Shown in pieces: positions 24,332 through 31,538 of a stretch of DNA of 64,000 nt. The position numbers and the translations under genes are program-made. The notes under the pieces are model-generated. The model saw nothing but the letters and a program-made list of their open reading frames with translations, searched no databases and had not been told where the DNA came from. Origin of the DNA: UBA4615 sp046046245 (GTDB taxonomy: Bacteria > Pseudomonadota > Gammaproteobacteria > Burkholderiales > Burkholderiaceae_E); NCBI GenBank assembly GCA_046046245.1, contig JBJOKE010000003.1, forward strand, positions 248,001 to 312,000, written 5' to 3'. The stretch's first letter is position 1; every line of letters begins with the position of its first letter.

Positions 24332-25452
24332 CCCGGCCGACGCTGCGCGACCGCTGGCGCACGCTGCGCGACCGGCTGCTCACGAACCCGGAGTTCCATC
24401 GCCGCGCAGCCGCATTCCCGCTCACGCGGCCCTTCGTGCGGCGCGACGCGCGGGCGCTCTTCGACGTGGTGGCCGGCTTCACCTACACGCAGGTGCTGCT
24501 CGCCTGCGTGCGCCTGCGCGTGCTGGAGACCCTGGCCGCCGGCCCGCTCGCGGCCGACGAGCTCGGCCGCCGCTGCGGCCTGTCGCCCGACGCGCTCGCG
24601 CGGCTCGCGACCGCGGCCGCGTCCCTGCACCTGCTCGAGCGCCGCGACGACGGCCGCTGGGGCCTCGGCCGCCTCGGCGCCCCGGTGGTCGCGCTGCCCT
24701 CGGTGGCCGCGATGATCGAGCACCACGCGACGCTCTACGCGGACCTGACCGATCCGGTCGCGCTGCTGCGCGGCGAGCGCGACACCTCGATGTCCGGCTA
24801 CTGGCCGTACGCGGACACCACGCCCGGTGCGGCGCCCGAGCGGCTCGACACCGGCCGCGTGGCCGAGTACTCGCAGCTGATGTCGGTCACGCAGCCCCTG
24901 GTGGCCGAGCAGGTGATCGACGCCTATCCGTTCTCGCGCCACCGCCGGCTGCTCGACGTGGGCGGCGGCGAGGGCGCGTTCCTGATGGCGGTGGCCGAGC
25001 GCGCGCCGAAGCTCGAGCTGATGCTCTTCGACCTGCCGGCGGTCGCCGAGCGCGCCCGCGCGCGCTTCGCGCAGTCGGGCCTCGCGCAGCGCGCGAGCGC
25101 GCACGGCGGCAGCTTCCTCGCCGATCCGCTGCCCTCGGGCGCCGACCTGATCACGCTGGTGCGGGTGCTCTTCGACCATCCCGACGAGCGCGTGCTCGCG
25201 ATCCTGCGGGCCGTCCGCGCCGCACTGCCGCCCGACGGGACCCTGCTGGTGTGTGAACCGATGTCCGGGACACCTGGCGCGGAGGCCATCGGCGACGCCT
25301 ATTACGGCCTCTACCTGCTCGCGATGGGCAAGGGCCGGTCGCGCACGCCGGAACGCATCGCCGCGCTGCTGAGCGAGGCCGGCTTCGGCTCGGTGGAACT
25401 GCTGCCGACCCGTTTGCCGCTGCAGACCCGCGTGCTCCGTGCACGGCCCTGA
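24295..25452 (+). CDS. crtF: Hydroxyneurosporene / demethylspheroidene O-methyltransferase
   Basis: A 385-residue SAM-dependent O-methyltransferase of the plant caffeate-type fold. An N-terminal dimerisation winged helix (ADELGRRCGLSPDALARLAT) is followed by the SAM site LLDVGGGEGAFLMAVAE and DLITLVRVLFDHPDERVLAI. It methylates the C-1 hydroxyl of carotenoids in the spheroidene/spirilloxanthin branch. No ATG is present at the front; GTG at 24295, inside the end of crtE, gives the usual length. Confidence 0.92.
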   Translation: MRGRGAPGGDGLTRPTLRDRWRTLRDRLLTNPEFHRRAAAFPLTRPFVRRDARALFDVVAGFTYTQVLLACVRLRVLETLAAGPLAADELGRRCGLSPDALARLATAAASLHLLERRDDGRWGLGRLGAPVVALPSVAAMIEHHATLYADLTDPVALLRGERDTSMSGYWPYADTTPGAAPERLDTGRVAEYSQLMSVTQPLVAEQVIDAYPFSRHRRLLDVGGGEGAFLMAVAERAPKLELMLFDLPAVAERARARFAQSGLAQRASAHGGSFLADPLPSGADLITLVRVLFDHPDERVLAILRAVRAALPPDGTLLVCEPMSGTPGAEAIGDAYYGLYLLAMGKGRSRTPERIAALLSEAGFGSVELLPTRLPLQTRVLRARP

Positions 25453-25494
25453 CCGGCGTCGTGCCATTTCCGGGGCGTCCTGGACAACTCCCGC

Positions 25495-25534
25495 TGTCCA
25501 TGTTGCTTGACATCTTGACCAGTAAGCCTACGAT
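25495..25534 (+). promoter_or_regulatory. bchC promoter with PpsR palindrome over the -35
   Basis: TGTCCATGTTGCTTGACA (25495-25512) is an exact TGT-N12-ACA site. Its right arm contains TTGACA (25507-25512), followed after 16 nt by TACGAT (25529-25534), a convincing sigma-70-type promoter. PpsR bound here would block the -35. This is the likely main promoter of bchCXYZ-puf. Confidence 0.8.
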
Positions 25535-25557
25535 GACACTCCCAAGGGAGCATTGAC

Positions 25558-25635
25558 ATGCTTTCGATCGACCTTCGACCCGGCCCGACTCGCGTCTCCC
25601 GGGACCCGGTCACCCCGCCGGGAGCCGCACGATGA
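25558..25635 (+). CDS. Putative 25-residue leader ORF overlapping bchC
   Basis: An ATG at 25558, eight bases after AGGGAG, opens a 25-codon frame (MLSIDLRPGPTRVSRDPVTP and five more residues). It ends in a TGA at 25633-25635 overlapping the bchC start as ATGA. It lies just downstream of the predicted promoter. I recognise no homologue. It could be a translationally coupled leader peptide or chance; bchC has its own GGGAG site. Coupling by 4-nt overlap is the rule in this window, which supports it modestly. Confidence 0.35.
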   Translation: MLSIDLRPGPTRVSRDPVTPPGAAR

Positions 25636-26591
25636 ACGTGAACGCAAGGGCCGTGGTGCTCGAGAAGCCCGAGCACATCCAGGTGAACGCGGTGACCCTC
25701 GCCGAGCCCGGCGAGTCGGACGTCGTCGTCCAGGTGGACTTCAGCGGCATCTCCACCGGCACCGAGAAGCTGCTCTACACCGGCCGCATGCCGACCTTCC
25801 CCGGCATGGGCTACCCGCTGGTGCCGGGCTACGAGTCGGTGGGCCGCGTGGTCCATGCCGGCAGCGACTCGGGCTTCGTCGGCGGCGAGACCGTCTACGT
25901 GCCCGGCGCGCGGTGCTTCGGCGAGATCAGGGGCCTGTTCGGCGGCGCGGCCTCGAAGCTGGTCGTGCCCGGCGAGAAGGTCGTGCCGATCAGCGATCGC
26001 CTGGGCGAGCACGGCATCCTGCTCGCGCTCGCGGCCACCGCGTACCACGCGGTCTCCGGCGGGGGCCTGCGCGACCGGATCGTCCCGCCCGACCTGATCG
26101 TCGGCCACGGCGTGCTCGGCCGCCTGCTCGCGCGGATGACCGTGCTCGGCGGCCACCCGGCGCCGACCGTCTGGGAGACGAACCCGCGGCGCATGGGCGG
26201 CGCCGACGGCTATCCGGTCGTGAACCCCGAGGACGACGACCGCCGCAACTACACCGCGATCTACGACGTCAGTGGCGACGCGTCGCTGCTCGACACGCTG
26301 GTGATGCGGCTCGCGCCCGGCGGCGAGATCGTGCTCGCCGGCTTCTACACGACGCCGCTGTCCTTCATGTTCGCGCCCGCCTTCATGCGCGAGGCGACGA
26401 TCCGCTGCGCGGCCGAGTGGAAGAAGCCCGACATGCTCGCGGTCCGCTGGCTGATGGAGACGGGTCACCTGTCCCTCGACGGCCTGATCACCCACCGCTC
26501 CGAGGCGACCCGCGCGTCGGGCGCCTACCCCATCGCGTTCGACGACGCTGACTGTCTGAAGATGGTCCTCGACTGGAGGCATTGCGCATGA
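25632..26591 (+). CDS. bchC: Bacteriochlorophyllide 3-hydroxyethyl dehydrogenase (BchC)
   Basis: A 319-residue MDR-type dehydrogenase oxidising the 3-hydroxyethyl group to 3-acetyl in bacteriochlorophyll a synthesis. STGTEKLLYTGRMPTFPGMGYP and VPGYESVGRVVHAG are characteristic of BchC, as is the Rossmann segment LIVGHGVLGRLLARM. It starts the bchC-X-Y-Z-puf superoperon. Its stop overlaps the bchX ATG. Confidence 0.96.
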   Translation: MNVNARAVVLEKPEHIQVNAVTLAEPGESDVVVQVDFSGISTGTEKLLYTGRMPTFPGMGYPLVPGYESVGRVVHAGSDSGFVGGETVYVPGARCFGEIRGLFGGAASKLVVPGEKVVPISDRLGEHGILLALAATAYHAVSGGGLRDRIVPPDLIVGHGVLGRLLARMTVLGGHPAPTVWETNPRRMGGADGYPVVNPEDDDRRNYTAIYDVSGDASLLDTLVMRLAPGGEIVLAGFYTTPLSFMFAPAFMREATIRCAAEWKKPDMLAVRWLMETGHLSLDGLITHRSEATRASGAYPIAFDDADCLKMVLDWRHCA

Positions 26592-27607
26592 GCACGTCCG
26601 GAATCCCCGCATCGGCCACCGTCCAGTTCATCCAGAAGGAGCGGCTGCGTGCCGAGGCCATGATCGAGCCCGACGCCCCCGCCACCGGCCCGGTGACGAA
26701 GGAGACGCAGATCATCGCGATCTACGGCAAGGGCGGCATCGGCAAGAGCTTCACGCTCGCGAACCTCAGCTACATGATGGCCCAGCAGGGCAAGAAGGTC
26801 CTGCTGATCGGCTGCGACCCGAAGAGCGACACGACCTCGCTGCTGTTCGGCGGGCGCGCCACGCCCACCATCATCGAGACCTCGTCGCGCAAGAAGAGCG
26901 CGGGCGAGGCGGTGACCATCTCCGACGTCTGCTTCAAGCGCGACGGCGTGTTCGCGATGGAGCTCGGCGGTCCCGAGGTCGGCCGCGGCTGCGGCGGGCG
27001 CGGGATCATCCATGGCTTCGAGACGCTCGAAAAGCTCGGCTTCCACGACTGGGGCTTCGACTACGTGCTGCTCGACTTCCTGGGCGACGTGGTCTGCGGC
27101 GGCTTCGGCCTGCCGATCGCGCGCGACATGTGCCAGAAGGTCATCGTCGTGGGCTCGAACGACCTGCAGTCGCTCTACGTCGCGAACAACGTCTGCTCCG
27201 CGGTCGAGTACTTCCGCAAGCTCGGCGGCAACGTCGGCGTCGCCGGCATGGTGATCAACAAGGACGACGGCACCGGCGAGGCGCAGGCCTTCGCCGAGCG
27301 CGCCGGCATCCCGGTGCTGTCCGCGATCCCCGCGCACGAGGACATCCGCCGCAAGAGCGCGTCGTACGAGATCATCGGCCGCCCCGGCGGCCAGTGGGGC
27401 CCGATCTTCGAGCAGCTCGCGACCAACGTCGCCGAGGCGCCGCCGGTGCGTCCGAAGCCGCTCACGCAGGACGCGCTGCTCGGGCTCTTCTCGGGCTCGG
27501 CGGTCGGCCGCGACGTGGTGCTCGAGCCGGCGACGATGGCCGACATGACCGGCAGCGTCTCCTTCGAGAAGCCCTCGCTCGAAGTGGTCTACGACACGGC
27601 GGCCTGA
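26588..27607 (+). CDS. bchX: Chlorophyllide a reductase iron protein BchX
   Basis: The 339-residue ATPase resembles nitrogenase Fe protein. The P-loop IYGKGGIGKSFTLANLSYMM and switch region LIGCDPKSDTTSLLFGG are present, as are the [4Fe-4S] ligand cysteines in GRGCGGRGIIHGFE and DVVCGGFGLP. It delivers electrons to BchYZ to reduce chlorophyllide a ring B. ATG at 26588 overlaps the bchC stop. Confidence 0.97.
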   Translation: MSTSGIPASATVQFIQKERLRAEAMIEPDAPATGPVTKETQIIAIYGKGGIGKSFTLANLSYMMAQQGKKVLLIGCDPKSDTTSLLFGGRATPTIIETSSRKKSAGEAVTISDVCFKRDGVFAMELGGPEVGRGCGGRGIIHGFETLEKLGFHDWGFDYVLLDFLGDVVCGGFGLPIARDMCQKVIVVGSNDLQSLYVANNVCSAVEYFRKLGGNVGVAGMVINKDDGTGEAQAFAERAGIPVLSAIPAHEDIRRKSASYEIIGRPGGQWGPIFEQLATNVAEAPPVRPKPLTQDALLGLFSGSAVGRDVVLEPATMADMTGSVSFEKPSLEVVYDTAA

Positions 27608-27617
27608 GGCGAACGCG

Positions 27618-29141
27618 ATGGACACGCCGACACCCGACGTTCCCGTCCCGGCCGCGCTGCAGGGCGACGGCCTGGGCTGCCACTCGGGCCGCGACGCGAT
27701 GCTCGCGGCCGCCGATGCGGCCGGCAAGGGCGAGGTGCTGCAGCAGTACGCGCAGGACTACCCGAAGGGCCCGCACGACCAGCCGCAGAGCATGTGCCCC
27801 GCGTTCGGCTCGCTGCGCGTGGGCCTGCGGATGCGCCGCACGCAGACGATCCTCTCGGGCTCGGCCTGCTGCGTCTACGGGCTGACCTTCACCTCGCACT
27901 TCTACGGCGCCCGCCGCAGCGTGGGCTACGTGCCGTTCAACAGCGAGACGCTGGTCACCGGCAAGCTCTTCGAGGACATCCGCGAATCGGTGCACGCGCA
28001 GGCCGACCCGTCGAAGCTCGACGCGATCGTGGTGATCAACCTCTGCGTGCCCACCGCCTCGGGCGTGCCGCTGCAGCTGCTGCCGAAGGCGATCAACGGC
28101 GTGCGCGTGATCGGCATCGACGTGCCGGGCTTCGGCGTGCCGACGCACGCGGAAGCCAAGGACGTGCTGGCCGGCGCGATGCTGCGCTACGCCCGCAGCG
28201 AGGTCGAGGCCGGCCCGGTGGCCGCGCCGCGAACCGGCCGTGCCGAGCGCCCCACGGTCACGCTGCTCGGCGAGATCTTCCCCGCCGACCCGGTGGGCAT
28301 CGGCATGATGCTCGATCCGCTCGGCCTGGCCGCCGGCCCCGTGGTGCCGACCCGCGAGTGGCGCGAGCTCTATGCCGCGCTCGACACCGTGGCGGTCGCC
28401 GCGCTGCACCCGTTCTACACCGCATCGATCCGCGAGTTCGAGGCGGCCGGTCGCCCGGTCGTGGGCTCGGCGCCGGTCGGCCACGATGGCACCGAGGCCT
28501 GGCTGCAGGCGATCGGCACCGCCGCCGGCGTCGCGCAGGCGAAGATCGACGCCGCGAAGAACCGCTTCCTGCCCGCGATCCGCGGCGCGCTCGCCGCCAC
28601 GCCCATCAAGGGCCGGATCACGATGAGCGGCTACGAGGGCTCGGAACTGATCGTCGCGCGACTGCTCGTCGAGAGCGGCGCCGACCTGCGCTACGTCGGC
28701 ACCGCCTGCCCGCGCACGCCGTGGAGCGACGGCGACCGTCAGTGGCTCGAGGCCCGCGGCGTGCACGTGCAGTACCGCGCATCGCTCGAGCAGGACCTCG
28801 CCGCGATGCAGGAATTCCGCCCCGACCTCGCGATCGGCACCACGCCGGTCGTGCAGGCGGCGAAGCAGGCCAGCATCCCGGCGCTCTACTTCACGAACCT
28901 GATCTCCGCGCGGCCGCTGATGGGCCCGATGGGCGCGGGCTCGCTCGCCACCGTCATCAACGCGGCGATCGCGAACAAGGGCCGCTTCGACGCGATGAAG
29001 GACTTCTTCGGCGACGCCGGGGAAGGCGACAAGTCGGGCGTCTGGAGCGAGGTACCCGTCGAGCGTCCCGAGTTCCGCGAGCACACGCGCCGCCAGGTGA
29101 TCAAGCTCATCAAGCGCCGCAAGGCCGAGGAGATGGTATGA
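27618..29141 (+). CDS. bchY: Chlorophyllide a reductase subunit BchY
   Basis: A 507-residue catalytic subunit homologous to NifD. Cluster-ligand cysteines are in GLGCHSGRDAML, SMCPAFGSL and GSACCVYGLTF. With BchZ it binds the substrate and the interface [4Fe-4S] cluster. It starts 10 nt after bchX with GAGG upstream, and ends immediately before a palindromic intergenic element. Confidence 0.97.
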   Translation: MDTPTPDVPVPAALQGDGLGCHSGRDAMLAAADAAGKGEVLQQYAQDYPKGPHDQPQSMCPAFGSLRVGLRMRRTQTILSGSACCVYGLTFTSHFYGARRSVGYVPFNSETLVTGKLFEDIRESVHAQADPSKLDAIVVINLCVPTASGVPLQLLPKAINGVRVIGIDVPGFGVPTHAEAKDVLAGAMLRYARSEVEAGPVAAPRTGRAERPTVTLLGEIFPADPVGIGMMLDPLGLAAGPVVPTREWRELYAALDTVAVAALHPFYTASIREFEAAGRPVVGSAPVGHDGTEAWLQAIGTAAGVAQAKIDAAKNRFLPAIRGALAATPIKGRITMSGYEGSELIVARLLVESGADLRYVGTACPRTPWSDGDRQWLEARGVHVQYRASLEQDLAAMQEFRPDLAIGTTPVVQAAKQASIPALYFTNLISARPLMGPMGAGSLATVINAAIANKGRFDAMKDFFGDAGEGDKSGVWSEVPVERPEFREHTRRQVIKLIKRRKAEEMV

Positions 29142-29214
29142 GGCCCCCACGCTCACTTCGTTCGCTGCCCCCCGAGGGGGCGCCTCAGCGCCTTCGGGCA
29201 GCCGGGCGGCGCTG
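29142..29214. repeat. Burkholderiales-type extragenic palindromic element between bchY and bchZ
   Basis: The gap contains CCCCCACGCTCACTTCGTTC, then GCTGCCCCCCGAGGGGGC and CGCCTCAGCGCC. The inner CCCCC-GA-GGGGG is a hairpin, and the whole resembles a dispersed intergenic repeat I recall from Comamonadaceae-like genomes. It sits inside an otherwise tightly packed operon, so it would be transcribed between bchY and bchZ. Family membership rests on memory, not on a search. Confidence 0.6.
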
Positions 29215-29216
29215 AG

Positions 29217-30677
29217 ATGCTGGTGCTCGACCACGACCGCGCGGGCGGCTACTGGGGCGCCGTCTACGTCTTCACGGCGATCAAGGGGCTGCAGGTGGTG
29301 ATCGACGGCCCGGTGGGCTGCGAGAACCTGCCGGTGACCTCGGTGCTCCACTACTCCGACGCGCTGCCCCCGCACGAACTGCCGATCGTCGTCACCGGGC
29401 TCGCCGAGGAGCAGCTCGGCCGCGAGGGCACCGAGGGCGCGATGAAGCGCGCGCACGCGGTGCTCGACCCCGACCTGCCGGCGGTGGTGGTCACCGGCTC
29501 GATCGCCGAGATGATCGGCGGCGGCGTGACCCCCGAGGGCACGACGCTGATGCGCTTCCTGCCCCGCACCATCGACGAGGACCAGTGGCAGTGCGCGAAC
29601 CGCGCGATGCTCTGGCTCTGGAACGAGTACGGGCTGCGGAAGGTGCCCGAGCGCAAGCCTCGCGCCGAGGGCGTCAAGCCGCGCGTGAACCTGATCGGGC
29701 CCTGCTACGGCACCTTCAACATGCCGAGCGACCTGGCCGAGATCCGCCGCCTGGTCGAGGGCATCGGCGCCGAGGTCAACATGACCTTCCCGCTGGGCTC
29801 GCACCTGGCCGACGTGCAGAACCTCGCCGACTCGGACGCGAACGTCTGCCTGTACCGCGAGTTCGGCGAGTCGCTGTGCGAGGCGCTCGGCCGTCCGTGG
29901 CTGCGCGCGCCGGTGGGCCTGCACGCGACGACCAAGTTCCTGCGCGCGCTCGGCGAGATCCTGGGCCTGGACCCCGAGCCCTTCATCGAGCGCGAGAAGC
30001 ACACGACGATCAAGCCGCTGTGGGACCTGTGGCGCTCGGTCACCCAGGACTTCTTCGCGACCGCGAGCTTCGGCGTCGTGGCCGGCGAGACCTACGCGCG
30101 CGGCCTGCGCCGGTTCCTCGAGGACGAGATGGGCATGCCGTGCCACTTCGCGGTGTCGCGCAAGGCCGGCGAGAAGACCGACAACGCGGCGATCCGCGAG
30201 CTCGTGCAGAACAAGAAGCCGCTGGTGCTCTTCGGCAGCTACAACGAGCGGATGTACGCGGCGGAAACGAACGTCCGCTGCACCTACATCCCCTCGTCGT
30301 TCCCCGGCGCGATCGTGCGCCGGCACACCGGCACGCCGTTCATGGGCTACTCCGGCGCGACCTACGTCGTGCAGGAGGTGTGCAACGCGCTGTTCGACGC
30401 GCTGTTCCACATCCTGCCGCTGGGCACCGACATGGACCGCGTCGAGGCGACGCCGGCACGTGCGGTGGCCGCCAACGAGACGCACCGCTGGGAGGACGAC
30501 GCGCAGCGCCTGCTCGCCGACCTCGTCGCCGCCGAGCCGGTGCTGGTTCAGATCTCGGCCGCGAAGCGGCTGCGCGACCGCGCCGAGCGCGACGCGCGGC
30601 GGGCGGGCGAGTCGGTGGTCACCGCCGCCCGCGTCGCGGGTGCGCGCGATGCGCTGAGGCAAGGAGAGGCCGCATGA
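29217..30677 (+). CDS. bchZ: Chlorophyllide a reductase subunit BchZ
   Basis: A 486-residue subunit homologous to NifK. MLVLDHDRAGGYWGAVYVFT is the typical start, followed by DGPVGCENLPVTSVLHYSDA with a cluster Cys. It completes the BchXYZ complex. The C-terminal tail is rich in Arg and Ala. Its stop TGA overlaps an ATG of a small doubtful ORF, and pufB begins 171 nt downstream. Confidence 0.97.
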   Translation: MLVLDHDRAGGYWGAVYVFTAIKGLQVVIDGPVGCENLPVTSVLHYSDALPPHELPIVVTGLAEEQLGREGTEGAMKRAHAVLDPDLPAVVVTGSIAEMIGGGVTPEGTTLMRFLPRTIDEDQWQCANRAMLWLWNEYGLRKVPERKPRAEGVKPRVNLIGPCYGTFNMPSDLAEIRRLVEGIGAEVNMTFPLGSHLADVQNLADSDANVCLYREFGESLCEALGRPWLRAPVGLHATTKFLRALGEILGLDPEPFIEREKHTTIKPLWDLWRSVTQDFFATASFGVVAGETYARGLRRFLEDEMGMPCHFAVSRKAGEKTDNAAIRELVQNKKPLVLFGSYNERMYAAETNVRCTYIPSSFPGAIVRRHTGTPFMGYSGATYVVQEVCNALFDALFHILPLGTDMDRVEATPARAVAANETHRWEDDAQRLLADLVAAEPVLVQISAAKRLRDRAERDARRAGESVVTAARVAGARDALRQGEAA

Positions 30678-30844
30678 GCCGCGCCCGCCCCACCGGGCCG
30701 CGCGCGGTGCGCGAACGGCCCGTCGAATCGGATCCGTCCGGACTCCTCCGGACCCACAGGACGTCGCGGCATCCGGCCGCGTCTGCCCATGCCGCGCGGG
30801 CCCAGCGCGGCACCGGCCGCGAGGCCGTTCTAGCAAGGAGCTGA
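30674..30844 (+). CDS. Doubtful 56-residue ORF in the bchZ-pufB gap
   Basis: The ATG overlaps the bchZ stop (ATGA) and follows AAGGAG by 7 nt, so initiation signals are good. The frame is open for 56 codons, ending just before pufB. The product is Arg/Ala/Pro-rich without any membrane helix, so although it occupies the usual pufQ position it is not PufQ-like. It may be a translated leader or chance. Confidence 0.2.
   Translation: MSRARPTGPRAVRERPVESDPSGLLRTHRTSRHPAASAHAARAQRGTGREAVLARS
30736..30753 (+). other. Hairpin upstream of pufB
   Basis: GTCCGGA, loop CTCC, TCCGGAC: a perfect 7-bp stem in the bchZ-pufB gap. It could protect the 5' end of a processed puf mRNA, as hairpins do in other purple bacteria, or attenuate read-through from bchZ. 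Confidence 0.4.
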
Positions 30845-30848
30845 CCGT

Positions 30849-30998
30849 ATGGCAGAGAAGAGAAGTTCCATCTCGGGCCTGACCGACGAGGAAGCGCAGG
30901 AGTTCCACAAGTTCTGGGTTCAGGGCTTCGTGGGCTTCACGGCCGTGGCCGTCGTCGCGCACTTCCTGGTCTGGGCCTGGCGCCCCTGGTTCAACTGA
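30849..30998 (+). CDS. pufB: Light-harvesting 1 beta subunit
   Basis: A 49-residue single-helix antenna protein. SISGLTDEEAQEFHKFWVQG is the cytoplasmic segment with its conserved His; VAVVAHFLVWAWRPWFN holds the bacteriochlorophyll-ligand His and the C-terminal Trp-rich end. AAGGAG precedes the ATG. It pairs with PufA to form the LH1 ring around the reaction centre. Unusually, a 74-codon gene separates it from pufA. Confidence 0.96.
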   Translation: MAEKRSSISGLTDEEAQEFHKFWVQGFVGFTAVAVVAHFLVWAWRPWFN

Positions 30999-31022
30999 TC
31001 CGACCCCCCGGAGGGTGACCTC

Positions 31023-31247
31023 ATGGCCCACGTTCCCGTTCCGTCACGGCATCACTGGTCCGACCGCGCCTCCCCCGCGTTCTGGCTGCTGTTCGTCGTG
31101 CTCTTCGCCGTCTTCCTGACGGTGGCGATCTCGGCGGCGCTGTTGACGCTGCGGTGGCGTACCTGGTTGCCCGGGGCCGAAGGCGAGCGATCGCTGATCG
31201 GTGGAGTCAAGTCCGCGGTGTACACCGCGCTGTCGCACGTCATCTGA
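31023..31247 (+). CDS. Single-helix membrane protein of 74 residues between pufB and pufA; PufQ-like in size and layout
   Basis: The product has a short His/Arg-containing N-terminus, one strong transmembrane segment (PAFWLLFVVLFAVFLTVAIS), then LRWRTWLPGAEGERS and a C-terminal amphipathic stretch GGVKSAVYTALSHVI. AGGGTGACCTC precedes the ATG. Length and layout (short cytosolic tail, one helix, Leu-Pro turn, amphipathic end) resemble PufQ, which is normally encoded before pufB, but I see no firm motif identity. It could equally be a distinct LH1-associated polypeptide. Expression is very likely, since it sits inside the puf operon with normal spacing on both sides. Confidence 0.7.
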   Translation: MAHVPVPSRHHWSDRASPAFWLLFVVLFAVFLTVAISAALLTLRWRTWLPGAEGERSLIGGVKSAVYTALSHVI

Positions 31248-31271
31248 CGTGCACTTAGGAGATCGATAGAC

Positions 31272-31466
31272 ATGTGGCGAATCTGGAGGTTGTACGACCC
31301 GCTCAGAGCCATGGTCGTCCAGGGCATCTTCCTGTTCGGCCTGGCGGCGATGATCCATCTCATCCTGCTGAGCACCGACCGTTTCAACTGGCTGGACGGC
31401 CCGAAGGCCAAGCCCGCGGCGTCGCAGAACGCCCCGATGCCGGCAGCGGCGCCGGCCACGAAGTAG
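31272..31466 (+). CDS. pufA: Light-harvesting 1 alpha subunit
   Basis: A 64-residue antenna protein. MWRIWRLYDPLRAMVVQGIF is the typical N-terminus; LAAMIHLILLSTDRFNWLDG contains the bacteriochlorophyll-ligand His and the Trp that tunes absorption. An Ala/Pro/Lys-rich C-terminal extension of about 20 residues follows. AGGAGATCG precedes the ATG. A hairpin follows the stop. Confidence 0.96.
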   Translation: MWRIWRLYDPLRAMVVQGIFLFGLAAMIHLILLSTDRFNWLDGPKAKPAASQNAPMPAAAPATK

Positions 31467-31512
31467 CGGAAGAAAGCGGCGAGCGGCACCGGGACCCCCG
31501 TCCCGCTTCCGC
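31466..31512 (+). other. Hairpin structure between pufA and pufL
   Basis: GCGGAAG (31466-31472) pairs with CTTCCGC (31506-31512) as an outer stem. Inside it, CGGGAC-CCCC-GTCCCG (31490-31505) is a perfect hairpin. In other purple bacteria a hairpin here stabilises the pufBA segment and gives excess LH1 over reaction-centre protein; the same role is inferred. Confidence 0.6.
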
Positions 31513-31538
31513 CCGCCGCCCAGACGGAGGATCCGAAC

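Noticed and set aside
30674..30844. pufQ in its usual place before pufB
   Set aside because: The ORF in this position encodes a soluble Arg-rich peptide without a membrane helix, so it does not fit PufQ. The PufQ-like candidate is the gene between pufB and pufA.
29217..30844. A long plus-strand frame at 29585-30844 overlapping bchZ and the gap
   Set aside because: Within bchZ it is an out-of-frame shadow. Only its last 57 codons, listed separately as a doubtful ORF, have initiation signals.
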